Notes: generated by a model not told the origin, from the letters alone. A DNA stretch of 64,000 nucleotides from Ascochyta rabiei (GCF_004011695.2 NC_082406.1:2728001-2792000), one strand, 5' to 3'; shown: positions 10,673-22,055, counted from the first letter of the stretch. A program made the numbers and translations.

Positions 10673-13223
10673 ATGGTTGTCAAACCATTTGATAACCGTG
10701 TTCTCGATGAGCTCTGCTCAAGAGATCAATTGGATCTTCTCGACTCGGTAGACCGTCTCCGCTCCCAAGGCATCGATCACTATGTTTCTCTACCACAAAT
10801 AATCGTTTGCGGAGATCAGTCCTCCGGAAAAAGTTCTGTACTCGAAGCCATCTCGGGGGTCTCTTTCCCAGTGAAGAGCAACTTGTGCACTCGTTTTCCA
10901 ACAGAATTAGTCCTTCGGAAGACACTGCACGTTGGCGTTAGCGTGTCTATTGTTCCGGATCACTCTCACAACGAAACCGAGCGTGCCTCCCTCAGCAATT
11001 TCCGCGAAACCCTTGACGACTTCCATGCGCTTCCAGACTTGATCGAAACTGCCAAGAAGGCAATGGCCATTGGTAGTTTTGGTCGAGCATTCTCCAAGGA
11101 TCTCCTGCGCATCGAAATCTCTGGTCCCGATCGCCCACACCTCACAATCGTGGATCTGCCTGGCCTCATTCATTCTGAGACAAAGCAACAATCTGCAGCC
11201 GACGTTGAACTAGTACAAGACGTCGTCAAATCATACATGAAGGAGCCCAGGAGCATCATCCTTGCAGTTGTGTCTGCAAAGAACGACTACGCCAACCAGG
11301 TGGTGCTCAAACTGGCTCGAGCTGCAGATAGAGCTGGAACTCGTACGCTTGGCGTGATCACAAAGCCTGACACTTTAATCCTGGGATCCGACAGTGAAGC
11401 CATGTACGTGTCGCTTGCCCAGAATCTTGACGTAGAGTTTCGCCTTGGATGGCACGTTCTCAGAAATATGGACTCAGAGATCGGAGCATGGTCACTTCCC
11501 AAACGCGACGGGGAAGAAAGACACTTTTTCAGTGAGGGCATATGGCGGACCCTCGCCGATTCAATTCTCGGCATCGCGGCGTTAAGAGAGCGATTGAGCA
11601 AACTACTCTTGGGCCAAATTGCTGCGGAACTTCCAAGTCTTATAGAAGAGATCGAGATCAAGTCTACCGCCTGCCGCACTCAACTGCAAAGACTTGGCCT
11701 ACCCCGAGCTACTATCGAAGAACAACGTCAGTATCTGCTCACCCTTGGCCAAGCCTTCCAGTCCCTGACCAAAGCCGCTGTGGATGGAACGTATAACGAT
11801 GACTTCTTCGGTAACGCTAGGACTGAAGCCGGTTATCAGAAACGCATTCGTGCTGTGGTACAAAATCTTAATCAGTCATTCGCTGAAATCATGGCACGTG
11901 AGGGCCACTTCTACGCTGTCACAGATTCTTCTAAAGATGATTTGGCAATGGGCAATCCAAAGGTCAAAACAATAGCACGTGCCCGCTATCTCGAACGCGT
12001 TGAAACGCTGATGAAGCGAACCCGAGGATGTGAACTCCCAGGCTCTTTCAATCCGATGATCGTATCCGATCTCTTTCTAGAGCAATCACGTCCCTGGGAA
12101 GCGCTCGCCAAACGTCACGTGGAGGGAGTAGCACAGGCAGTGACAAAGTTCCTTAGACACCTGGTTTCGCACATTGCAGACTCTTCGACAGGCAGCGCGC
12201 TATTCCAAACGTTAGTAGAACCCGAGCTGGAGAACATTTTCAAAGTTGCAAAGCGCAAGACGGCGGATCTACTGGCTCCACATCGGTAAGGGCACCCAAT
12301 CACGTATAACCGTTACTTCATCGAGACGGTGCAGCAAGTCAAGAAAGATAGAAGAGAGGCAGAACTCACTCGCATCATACAGGACGTCTTCGATGTGACG
12401 TCACTGGCTCCTACTGCACCAGCCCAGTTCGTGCAAATGGATTACCGACCCCTGTTGAAGGCGCTCATGGAGCAAACTAACCCCGACATGAATTGCTATG
12501 CGTGTTCTGAGGCTTTAGATTGCATGCAAGCTTACTACGAGGTTCGTCCGTGCTCATAACAATCTCACGTGGTTGTTCATTCAGAGAGTGTCTTTACTGA
12601 AACTGATTCCCAATCAGGTTGCGTTCAAACGTTTTGTTGATGATATCGCCGTCGAAGCTGTCGAAACCAATTTCATCGCCAGACTGGGCGACATCCTCTC
12701 GCCAATTAAAGTCACTTGGCTTGCCCCCGAAGTCGTGACAAGTATTGCAGGCGAGTCCGACGAGAGCCGTGCAAAGCGTAATAGTTTGTCGAACCAGCTG
12801 AATGTTTTGATCCAGGGTTTGCAAACCTGCAAGAAGTTCGTAGTGGGCACATTGTATGGTACGTTTTCGGTTATTTCATCAATGCGATATCATGAGCCAG
12901 CGGTGGAGGCTAACCTACGGCTGTCGACAGGCAATCATGATGTGAATATCCCTTCAGAACGACTAGAAACTCTTTCCCTAGATCTGTCGTCACTATCTCT
13001 TCGTACAGAGTCAGGTGATATTGTCACGGACGAAGAATCAGAGGTATTCGAGATATCTGCCGAAGAAGGACTTGTTGCATCGAGTTTCGCTGAGACTTCA
13101 GAGCCACCTGTCGAGGCGGTTTATGCTGACGAGGCGGATCCTGAGCCCGTGAATGACTTTTGGGGGCGGCCGACGGCGGCAAGATCCTTAAAGAAGAGTA
13201 AAAAAAAGAAGGTAGCTCTATAG
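10673..13223 (+). pseudogene. Dynamin-like GTPase (VPS1/Mx-type) interrupted by an in-frame stop
   Basis: Dynamins are self-assembling GTPases that remodel membranes. The N-terminal GTPase domain is complete: G1 GDQSSGKSS at residues 47-55, the G2 Thr in LCTRFPTEL (Thr73), G3 DLPG at 161-164 and G4 TKPD at 230-233. A stalk region follows ('FFGNARTEAGYQKRIRAVV', 'NPMIVSDLFLEQ'), then the GTPase effector domain ('PLLKALMEQTNPDM', 'KRFVDDIAVEAV') and a lysine-rich tail. A TAA at 12287-12289 sits exactly where the family continues from 'LLAPHR' into 'GHPITYNRYFIE', with the frame unbroken on both sides. A 76-nt intron at 12542-12617 (GTTCGT...CAG) joins 'AYYE' to 'VAFKRF'. A GTAAGG donor overlaps the stop, but none of the nearby acceptors restores the frame. 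The product is either a 538-residue truncated GTPase lacking the effector domain or a recent pseudogene. The start ATG at 10673 precedes a normal N-terminus. Confidence 0.85.
12542..12617 (+). other. Intron of the dynamin-like gene
   Basis: 76 nt, donor GTTCGT and acceptor ATCAG, phase 0. Splicing joins Glu of 'QAYYE' to Val of 'VAFKRFVDD', matching the conserved effector-domain sequence of the family. Confidence 0.75.
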
Positions 13224-14186
13224 TCTTTTCAACTGCTCTTTTGCGATTCTTAGAACCGAATGCCATCTTTCAATATACGCTTACACATATCTACTAGCCA
13301 GTGTTGTTGCTAATTCTTTCCTCTAAACACACGCAAATCAGTACTCACCTATGAGCCATGGCGCTTCTAGCATGTACTATCTTTACAGAATTCACTTAGA
13401 GAAGAGACAAAGTACACACAAGGTAGAAATTTCCTGGTGTTCGATGCTTTTTGAGTCATCTAACAATCCAAGCAACCAGGCAAAGGGTAATTCAACTGTG
13501 CGGGTCAGGACGTTCTGCGAGAACTGCAATTCTTTTTGGAGAAAACCCAGAAGATATCGAAAAAAAAAAAAAAAAAAACTGTACAAATCGAAGATATCAG
13601 TTCTCTGACTTCCTATATCTACCATGACGCATAAGTGCGATTTCAGTGCGTGCTGTCCGCCGGGGGATCACTGTCGCTGAACGAACAACCCGCGTACAAC
13701 GCATGTCCTAGCGCTTCATTGCCGTCATGCGAAATGGATACTCTTACTGAATTAGCCGGCGAATGCGGCCTTTTTGGAGACAGCAGTGTTTTTGCGCTTC
13801 TGTACCTGATGAATTTGCCCAAGGAAGACTTACCAAGAAGCCTCTACACACCAAGCTATTTGACGGCACATACCGAGAACAACAGACGGACTGACTAAAG
13901 CTGCTTTAGTTTTTGTATAGCCCTCTCGTAATTTTTATCAAGGCTCGAAACTTCAGTATGAGTTTACTCCAGCGCGACTATAGCGATCAGCCAATGAGCA
14001 GCATACAGCGTTCCGTCGTATTCCTCAAGTGGAGAGTGCCTATCTATGGATACGTATGGGGACGCCGCTGCTGGACTTGAATTTGACGGATCTGGAAAGT
14101 ATTTTGCTATAGATAGTGTATATAGCTCTATGTGAAAGGAAGCTTTGCAGCACCGCGCTTATGACCTTGTGGTCGAACCCTTCACT
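13224..14186. other. Intergenic with poly-A tract and a doubtful small ORF
   Basis: Contains a 19-A run at 13560-13578. A plus-strand frame at 13635-13898 opens without an ATG ('LTELAGECGLFGDSSVFALL') and could be a terminal exon, but it matches nothing I know. The rest shows no coding signal. Confidence 0.35.
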
Positions 14187-15838
14187 TCAGCAATCACACC
14201 ATTCTACATCCTCGGCCTCCCTCATCCTCCCTAACAACCTCTGGTCGTTGCTAGCCAGCCCCCTCCCCACACCCCTTGGTACACCTCTCTTTCTCTGCTT
14301 CTGCCTGCTTACCTCGCTCGCGACCATCTTCCTTAACCGTACCCTCTTCACCCTTTCAATTTTATCGCACAGCTCCGACAGCCGCTCATTGATGTCTTCC
14401 CCTAGCGCCCAACCCTCCTCCTTACCCCTCGCCAACACCTCCTCGGTTTCACGCCAGAGGTCTTGAATAGTGTCCCTTTTCAGGAGACTCACCTCGGCCT
14501 TGTGCTCCTCCATCTCGCCCATGAACTCCGCTGTTTCACGCGCACGTACGTCATAGGCGGCGTCCTCAAGCTGCTCGAGCGTTTTGGTCACCAATTTCTC
14601 AAAGTCCTGCAGCTGCTGAGCCTGGTACTGCCGGAACTGCCCAGCGAGATGGGTGCGGAGGTGTGGGATAAGTTTTTTGCTCAAGGGTGTCAGGGATGGC
14701 AGTTTTGGGTGACGGTTGCCGTGCGAGTCCATGGAGGTGAAGGAGGTGGCAGGGGAGCCGGGGGTGGTCTTCGGTGCGCCAGTAAGCAAAATGTCAAGTA
14801 TAGTTGGGAGAAGGGTTGGGAGGACTGTGTCTAAGTGTTTGGCGATCGCGGTGTTCATCGCCTCAGACTGCAGAGCTTTGTCAAGATGAGCGGTAAGCTG
14901 TTCCTTAATCGCGGCGTTGATCACTGCAGTCTGGATGCTCTCAAGATGTGCCGGAAGCTGCTTGCTGACCGCGGCGTTGATCGCTTCAGTCTGGAAATCA
15001 AACCCAGGCGAAGCTTTTCTGAGCGCCCTTGCAAGAGCCTCAGCTGCTGTAACTGGACTAAAGGGAACAGTCCTCTCAGATGAGTGCGATTCGGTCGGTG
15101 ACTGGGGTGCGAAGCGTTTCGGCGACTGCCTAGGTGACGTGGGGCTTGCTACGCACGTTAGGCACTCAGTCAAGGCTGTAGGTAGCTACAACACTCACCC
15201 TGCCTTGGCCTCTTACGAGCGCTGGAAGTGTCGTAAGGAGGCGGCGCCTCGACCGCGTCGACGGGACCAAAGATCTCCCAGCTCGTCTTCCTTAGCTTTT
15301 GTTTCTTGAGAGACTCCTCCACCGGATACCCGACCAGGCCTTTGGCAGCCTTGCAGAAAGCCCTGAATCCGCCCTGGTGCTCTTTGCGTATATGCTTATA
15401 ATCGAAGACGATGTGTATTGTGGTTGATCTGGCAAGGTCCACGAACTGACGGAAGGCCTGCTCGTATTTAGGGTTGGGGCTGAAGGATTGTGCATCCGTG
15501 CACCAGAGAGGACATGGTTTCTGGATGCTCAAAGCGAGGGTTTTGATGTCGAAGTGCTTGTTGACCTTGTCGCGCAGGAGATCGTCCAACTGCGGCCGGG
15601 GGAGAAGCTTGTTGCCGCTGCTGAGGCTAACGGTGCCAGAGAGCAGGCTGTCAGCATCGTACTGCAGGACGAAGACCTGTGTGTTACAAATTGAGGGTAG
15701 CCTCAATACGAGCAAGACAGTTGCCTGCTTGGAAGCATCATCACACCTGAAGATAACGGAGCACTGGCACGGCGAGACGGGGTTCGAGAGGTCCGATGCA
15801 GGATAGGCAAGCGCATTGACCTTGCAGTTCAAGTTCAT
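14187..15838 (-). CDS. Unrecognised two-exon protein with C-terminal coiled coil
   Basis: The CDS is complement(14187..15148, 15199..15838), 533 residues. The 50-nt intron (15149-15198, GTGAGT...GTAG, phase 1) joins 'KRPRQ' to 'SPTSPRQSPKRF' with a shared Ala codon. The N-terminal half (about 1-215) is a globular-looking region with 'VLLVLRLPSICNTQVFVLQY' and 'HIVFDYKHIRKEHQGGFRAF'. The second half starts with a Ser/Pro-rich linker, followed by repeated 'EAINAAVSKQLPAHLES' -like units, then a long Glu/Lys-rich coiled coil ('EFMGEMEEHKAEVSLLKRD') and a basic tail with 'RQKQRKRGVPRGVGRG'. I do not recognise a named family. The repeated AVIN/AMNTAI units suggest tandem helical repeats. The start at 15838 is the first Met; a further 5' exon ending near 15860 is possible but not shown. 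Confidence 0.65.
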
Positions 15839-16345
15839 ACTATTAGCTATCCAAAAGCACGCCTGTACTTACTAAATCCCCCTTGACGCGACCGCAGCGA
15901 AGGAACCTGTCGATGTCGGGATGCGCAAGGGAACCCGCCCACCCAGGCTTTGGAGCAGCCTTGACTCGGCGTGCACCGCGTGCACTGCTGACACCAGGTA
16001 CGCGATCCTAGTAAAACAATCGAAAGCCCACCCCGCTGATGGCAGCCGGCAGATGCGCAGTACCGTCGGAGGTAGAGTCGCCCACCTTTACCGCCAGCGG
16101 CCTTGTGAGGTTCGCAAGGATGATGGGCCTAAGTCGAGTACTCGATACGCGCAACAAGTGGAAGGGAGAGCGAAGGCGCGATCGGTATATGAGAGAAATC
16201 GTAAATGCGACGAACGACCGTCGAGTTGGTGTTGGTGATGGTGAGGTCGCAGTTGAGGGTGGCTGGGAAATGGCAAGCGCGCTGTCACTTACCTAGGCTT
16301 GGCGCGCACGGACTAAGAACGTTCGACCACTAAGAACGAACTTCG
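15839..16345. other. Intergenic, left flank of the pogo element
   Basis: No supported gene. A GTAAGTA donor-like site lies near 15870 on the minus strand, 33 nt before an acceptor-like site, too short for a normal intron. The pogo element begins after TA at 16346-16347. Confidence 0.35.
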
Positions 16346-16347
16346 TA

Positions 16348-18625
16348 AGATCGGCCCCCTAGTGTTCGGCCACCCCTAGTGTTTGGCCACCTCACCCAAG
16401 TAAGCTTTACTATTTTAAGTTGTGATTTTTTAATAACAATAATTACAATTGCTACTCTGTACACATAGACTGAAGCGTAAGAGCTACTACTGCTACTACT
16501 ACCTTTTTAGCTTTGTCTTCTCCTTGCTATAATGCCTGCTTAGCTTGTAATGCTGCTGCCTAATCTATAGCAGCCTTAATCGCCTTAACGTTGCTATAGC
16601 GCTTATTTAGATTAATATAAACTTGCTTTCTTAAGTAAGTAATAGTAGCACTATCTAATTAATACTTAAGGCGCTAATTTTTAGATTCTAGCCAAGCTGC
16701 GTAGGTGTTAGCTCTAGCAATAGCCTTGCCTACCTTGCTAAGTATTAGGCGTGTGCTCTATAAATAAGATTCTAATAGAATAAGCTGCTAAGCCTTATAT
16801 AAGGCTTGTAAGCTCTAAGGCGTAGCAAACATATTATCTAAGGCTTAAGTAGATAGTAGAGAAGTAATAGGCTAGTCTAATACTTAAGATAAAAGTAGTA
16901 TAAGGTCTATGTTGTTGTTACAATCCTGTGCAGAAGGAGCGGCACAGCAATAAGTATCATCCAACCAAACCCTTGACTTCCTCCTAAAGGAACAACAAGT
17001 GGAGAAAGACAGAATACCTAGGGTTGTTACATAACTACTTGTTAACAAGCATAATATACGTAACTACTTATTAATAAGTATAGTACAATATGCTTGTCTA
17101 TAAGCACCCTTATGCATTTTATTAGACTAACTCTAGTTACTTATTAATAAGCATTATATCTCCTTAGTATATAGATTACAGAAACACAACCCTTAAGGTT
17201 TGTATTTAACTTTGTTAATTAACTTTGTTATTAGAATATCTTAACCCTGCTTGCGAAACAGATTGTCTACTCTATACTCTTCCTTGCAACCCCTAGTTAC
17301 CACAGTCTTTAACTAGACAACTACCCCTTCGAGAACCCCTACACGTACTTATCCCTGAGACCTAATCAAACGATCACTTACAGACTTTGTCTAAAGTGTG
17401 AAACTCAACAGTTGTATAGGCAGAGGCTAGCAGCCTTCTACCTAGCTTGTATAACTCTCTTAGATAGTCCCTTATCTCTTACCTTATTATATAATGTAAC
17501 AAAGCGCTTCTTCTTAATAGGTGCTACGTTATTAAGTGCTAAGAAGGCTTAGATCCTGCTACGGTAACAAGATTTAAGTACTAAGAATAGAGCTAGATCT
17601 AGTAGCTAGAGGATGTGTAATGTATAAGGTGGGAGGTATAGGAGATAGACCTTACTCTGCTTACAGAGCTATATAAAGTCTATTAGGGTATAAGAGCTGT
17701 AGCTATTTAGTATAAGTAGCTGCTAGTAGCCAGGTTAAGGTGTAGTTTAAGGCAGAAAAATCTGCTTTAACTACTTAGATCTAATAGCATTTAATGTCTA
17801 TCTATTCTCTAACGTTGTATAGAGCTAATTAGGTACCCCTTATGCTAGGAACTACATAGGTTGTAGATGCTTGCCTTTAAAGATAACTAGGTATTAAAGC
17901 TTCTTACTAATAGCTAAGATAGACTTAATAATAGACACCTACTTATAATCCTCTAGAGATTTAACATAAGCCTTCTTCTTTAATAAGCTAGTAACTACAC
18001 AGGAGTTGCTATATACCCTAAGGCCTACCCTAGTCTTATCTATATTCTATATATTCTTATATTATATACCTAGCTTAATCTATATACGCTTAAACAACTC
18101 TAGAAACACGCGTATAGTCTTATAGTTAGCTGCTGTAGTCCTTACGCTCTTAATCTTTCAGCTAACTATAAAGGTAACGTGTAGGTTATGCATAATAAAT
18201 TAGGTTACCTATTTATGCCTAAGTAGCTTGTAGTTACTGTTTATATAGAGGATAAGGGTAGCTATTTCTTATACGCGTAGATGGGAGGGTGGCTGTACGC
18301 ATAAGTCCTCTTTAAGTATCTAATCTACTAGAAATTGCTCTTATTCTAGAGTTAATTACTGCTGTTAATAATAAGCTATTGCGTTAGGTTGGCAACTGTT
18401 AAGGCGCTCTTAGATTGTTAATTAGGGGACGCTATAGGCCTTAGCAGCCTGCTGTTAGCTTATAAAAACACTAGAATTAAGATTAGTAATAGTAGATTGT
18501 ATAGCCACTTTACAGGGATCTATTTTAATAGCGTGGCGTTGAGAGTATAGAGCGTCAAAAACAGAGTAACGCGTTGTGTTAGGTGGCCGAGCACTAGGGG
18601 TGGCCGAACACTAGGGGGCCGATCT
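16348..18625 (-). mobile_element. pogo/Fot1-type Tc1-mariner DNA transposon, RIP-degraded, carrying a nested LTR
   Basis: The terminal inverted repeats start AGATCGGCCCCCTAGTG (left) and end with its reverse complement (right). They extend about 45 bases with few mismatches and are flanked by TA on both sides (16346-16347, 18626-18627), the duplication typical of Tc1/mariner. On the minus strand a decayed DDE_1 transposase is visible: 'RVYSNSCVVTSLLKKKAYVK' near 18010, 'LVIFKGKHLQP' near 17890, 'LKQIFLP' near 17770 and 'KVYLLYLPPYTLHIL' near 17620. Stops are TAG/TAA at former Gln and Trp codons, so it is inactive. A 495-bp solo LTR is inserted at 16916-17410. Without it the element is about 1.8 kb, normal for Fot1. 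Confidence 0.9.
16916..17410 (-). repeat. Solo LTR (family A, 495 bp) with 5-bp target duplication
   Basis: In minus orientation it begins TGTTGAG and ends TAACA. Perfect GTTGT duplications flank it (16911-16915 and 17411-17415). Copies of the same LTR occur at about 27104-27779 and 46464-46947, plus an inverted fragment at 46346-46463. No internal region remains, so it is a solo LTR left by recombination. Confidence 0.9.
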
Positions 18626-18832
18626 TATTCAACTAGGCGAATGCTCACGCATCCAACGATGTCGTGGCCTGTCAAGCCTAAATAAAACTCGTTGTCCTAA
18701 TGATAACATTTGCCTAAATCTAGGTATGACAATCAGTGACACGCTTTGTTCTATTAACTCGAGACACACATGCCATAGATGTCACGACAGCCCCCTTATC
18801 TGGACCACTACTTGATGACCACGTTGCTTTCG

Positions 18833-19605
18833 TCAAAAGGTTCCACGACTGCAGCCGGAAATCGGGACGGACCATCCGTTGAAATCAATGCAGACATATT
18901 TTCGCATGGGACACCTCCCATTACTGATACTAAATTTTGTACTGCGGTTGACGCCTCCGCAGTTATTAACACATCCCTGACTCGGACACTCATCGTTCTC
19001 GCAGCGTTTCGCCAAGTCATGGCCGTGGTCGTGGTCATGGTCGTTGTGGTCGTGCAAGTCCTTGTATCCAAAGTTGTTGACAAAGACATTCTTAACGTGG
19101 TAGTGCGGCAGCACCCTCTCCGAAAGAAAGAAACCCCCGTCTTTGATGATGTTGGCGTTTATATCTTGGATATGGTCCGTCTGGTAGCGGTGACGACGGC
19201 GCAGTCACTGTCGAGCCAGTCCATCTCGAACTCCTCAAGCTCGTTGGCCTCAACCATGCGGGAGCCGTGCTCTACAAGGGCGTTCTCAACCAGGAAATAG
19301 ATTCAGAGCTCCCGGCTGGCCGCATCGTAGAAGTGGCGCTCAAGACGCTGCAGTTCCTCAAAGTTGGGGTGCTAGGCCTCTGCAAAGCGGTCGACATCGG
19401 CCTCCGGTATCTTGATCATTTTGAAGCCGATAAGCTTGACGGTTGCGCTCGAGTGCTTGTAGCTGCGGGAGCCGATGTAAAATTCTCTGAAGGTATGAGC
19501 TCCACGCCTTGCCAGCTCGTGAGACGCCTCTGGCCAGGCCTGAGGTAGGCGTTAATGTCAGTGCCGAGGCTGCAAGAATTGCAACTTGGGAGAACGAGAA
19601 ACGCA
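18833..19605 (-). pseudogene. Secreted cysteine-rich protein pseudogene (effector-like)
   Basis: On the minus strand an N-terminal signal peptide (MRFSFSQVAILAASALT) starts at 19605. The frame then shifts, and conserved-looking sequence continues ('FREFYIGSRSYKHSSATVKL') with in-frame TAG at 19372-19374 and TGA at 19303-19305. Both are single C-to-T steps from CAG and CGA. Another frameshift occurs before 19114. The C-terminal part reads 'LPHYHVKNVFVNNFGYKDL', a His/Asp-rich stretch (HDHNDHDHDHGHD), a Lys-Arg pair suggestive of Kex2 cleavage, and a domain with seven cysteines ending at 18833. The whole looks like a small secreted protein of plant- or microbe-interacting type; I know no precise family. 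It lies about 200 bp from the pogo element and carries RIP-like stops. Confidence 0.6.
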
Positions 19606-20214
19606 TGTTGATATCGCGTTGAATAATCGCGTGAATTTACTAGTGATGTTTGGGTTGATTCAGCTGGGAATCATTCCACAAACACAGAAGGGTCGACAAC
19701 TGGAGATGAGAGGGAAAAGGTAACTACCTGCGTCTGTGACACAGGAATCCTATAGCTAGATAATAAATATATTGTAGTGGTTTGCACGGAAATAATCCTA
19801 ATATTGGTAGATCCTTAAGCTGCCACGAACATTGTGGAACAAGCGACGATACTTACTATAACAGGTGGCTAGTTGTATAAATAGGCCTATGTATCATGTT
19901 TATGTGTACATACTTGATTTGGTGCTAGTATCTTAATCTTAATACTGAAAAGAGATATTAGATCTATAGGTAAGAGCTGAGGCAGCTTTCTTAAAATTAA
20001 GTACTAGACCGTTAAAGGTCTTGGGTTAAAATTAATGGTTGTGCAACCTTGGATTGCAGATCAACATATCTAAGACTGTAAAGGATGATGAGTTGTGAGC
20101 TTAACGCTAGCCTACAGCTGATAACATGGACCGAGTGGTACACTGCCATATCTTTCCCGACAAAAAAGTTTGAAGTTAGGACCTCCTGCATCTACACATT
20201 TTGTTCTAGCAGCT
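19606..20214. other. Intergenic between two damaged secreted-protein genes
   Basis: About 600 bp, moderately AT-rich with patches of TAG/CTA near 19750-20000 that suggest mild RIP. No coding region seen. Confidence 0.4.
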
Positions 20215-21333
20215 ATGATATTTCTAAGTCTTCTAGCCCTCTTTACAGGCCTAGCCTGCGCACAGCATGCACGGCAAACTGGCCCTGAGATTGCAGCAAT
20301 TCGGACATACTTCTATGTTGGTGGCGACTATAGCGAGAATAGTAATAGGGGTTACATCTTCAGAGACCATATGTATGTGGAAAAGATATCGCCTCTTGCA
20401 CCTAAACACGATAGAGCGAGCCCCACTGTTCTGATCCATGGCCAGGGCCAGACCGGGACGAACTTTCTGAACAAGTCAGACGGTGAAAAATCGTGGACCT
20501 CACACTTCCTTGATGCGGGTCATACTATTTACATCGTCGACCAGACCTTTCGCGGACAGTCGACCTGGGCGCCTCGCATAGGCGCACAGGCACCATCAAC
20601 ATACCCGGCTAAAGTCATTCAGCAACGTTTTACTTCACCGGAGCGGTATGATCTGTGGCCTCAAGCCAAGCTTCATAAGCAATGGCCGGGAACAGGCACC
20701 ATGGGAGATCTGATATTCAACACGTTCTACTCTAACGTCTAAGTCATCTCCAACGCTACATACCAACAGGAAACAGTACAGCTCGCCAGAGCCAAGCTTC
20801 TTGATTCGATTGGCAGTCCTGTGTGGCTCCTGGGCCATAGTCAAGGAGGGCTGATGCCTTTGCTGATTGCGGATGCCTGTCCGAGTCTCACCAAGGGTCT
20901 CATTCTGCTGGAATCAACAGGCCCGCCCTTTCAGGAGTCGATTTTTGGGACTGCCTCATCTCGTCAATGGGGCTTGACAGATATTCCTTTCAGCTACTCG
21001 CCTCCGGTGAGCAATCCTTTGACAGATCTTGTGAGGCAGGTGGTCACGCCACCGGGCTATAACGGCAGCAACGCAAGTTTTCCTTGCATCTTGCAAACTC
21101 AGGACCCGGCCCCTCGCAAGCTGCTCAGCCTGGCACCTCTGCATATCCTCACGGTCACGGGTAAAGCTAGTTATCATGCGCCCTATGATTATTGTACGGT
21201 AGAGTTTTTGGAACAGGCCGGCTGCGCCAAAGCTAGTCACCTGGAACTTAGAAAGGTTGATATTCATGGAAGCGGACACATACTGTTCATGGAGAAGAAC
21301 AGTAACAAGATATGGAACAGCATTTTCGAATAG
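20215..21333 (+). pseudogene. Secreted alpha/beta hydrolase with one nonsense codon
   Basis: The frame from ATG 20215 encodes a signal peptide (MIFLSLLALFTGLACA) and an alpha/beta-hydrolase fold. Features are 'SPTVLIHGQGQTGTNF' (oxyanion-hole region), 'YIVDQTFRGQS', the nucleophile elbow GHSQGG with Ser209 and the C-terminal catalytic His355 in GSGHILF. A TAA at 20740-20742 (codon 176) breaks the frame between 'FNTFYSNV' and 'VISNATYQQETVQ'; the frame is otherwise intact for 372 codons. Homologues have Gln near this position, so CAA to TAA, a CpA to TpA change, is the likely cause. Similar fungal proteins are secreted esterase-like hydrolases. It sits between two RIP-degraded transposons. Translation readthrough cannot be excluded but inactivation is simpler. 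Confidence 0.8.
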
Positions 21334-21888
21334 CTAAGCAGCAAATATTAGCAAAAATGCTTCCAGTGCATCTATTGAACGGATGTCCTTGCAGTAAGGG
21401 GGTTGTGGAGGGTTTGTGAATGTCGTTTGTACTCGTGTTCAAAGGTTGAGAACCTTATCCAAGATCGTATACGCGACCCAGTCATCAAGTAGCTTGAATA
21501 CATGTGAATCACCAGAGTTCCAATAGGAAAATGAACAAAATTCTGTAATGTTGCAACAACCGTCGTAAACTTTTTTTCCGCTGTTCCTCAGACAAAAGAA
21601 CTGGCTCAGAAATTATGCAATGCCACCTTTACACGTCCCTAGAATCTGTCCCTCGAATCCACGCCACGATTTCTTTCCACACTGTCGCAGTATACGTCAA
21701 ACTTTTTAATATAATACCTTCCCCGACCTGGCAGTCTCCACTTGCCGCTTCTGAAGTGACGCTGGCCTGGCAATGTGTATTGAGAATTGGACCCTCATAA
21801 TCCTCTTCGCGACGAAGGTTATCTATGCTAACATTAGTAGATGTAGAGTTGCTAGGGGTAGCGCAAGATCCTGTAGTAGTACTTATCT
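21334..21888. other. Intergenic, left flank of the first Copia element
   Basis: No gene seen. TA-rich sequence begins near 21820, and the Copia target duplication TAGGG is at 21889-21893. Confidence 0.4.
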
Positions 21889-21893
21889 TAGGG

Positions 21894-22055
21894 TGTCAGA
21901 TAACCGACCTTGCCAAACCAAGTTGGGGGATTGGGGTTAACCTTGGTTAACTCAGGGGCTAGCGACACACACACATAAAATTAGCCATTAAGACAGATAA
22001 TTATTAATTAATTACTTTTATTATTATCTTTGCATATTAAGTATATTATCTAACA
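21894..22055 (+). repeat. 5' LTR of the first Copia element
   Basis: 162 bp, TGTCAG...TAACA, close match to the LTR at 26926-27088 apart from RIP-type transitions. Confidence 0.9.

Noticed and set aside
10365..10751. 128-residue plus frame overlapping the dynamin start
   Set aside because: Runs out of frame into the dynamin gene and shows no family resemblance.
12286..12427. Cryptic intron that would remove the TAA in the dynamin gene
   Set aside because: A GTAAGG donor exists, but removal to acceptors ending at 12382, 12422 or 12427 shifts the frame and would delete conserved residues.
18779..19300. 173-residue plus-strand frame with a Val-rich hydrophobic run
   Set aside because: The hydrophobic run is the antisense of the His/Asp codons in the secreted-protein pseudogene.
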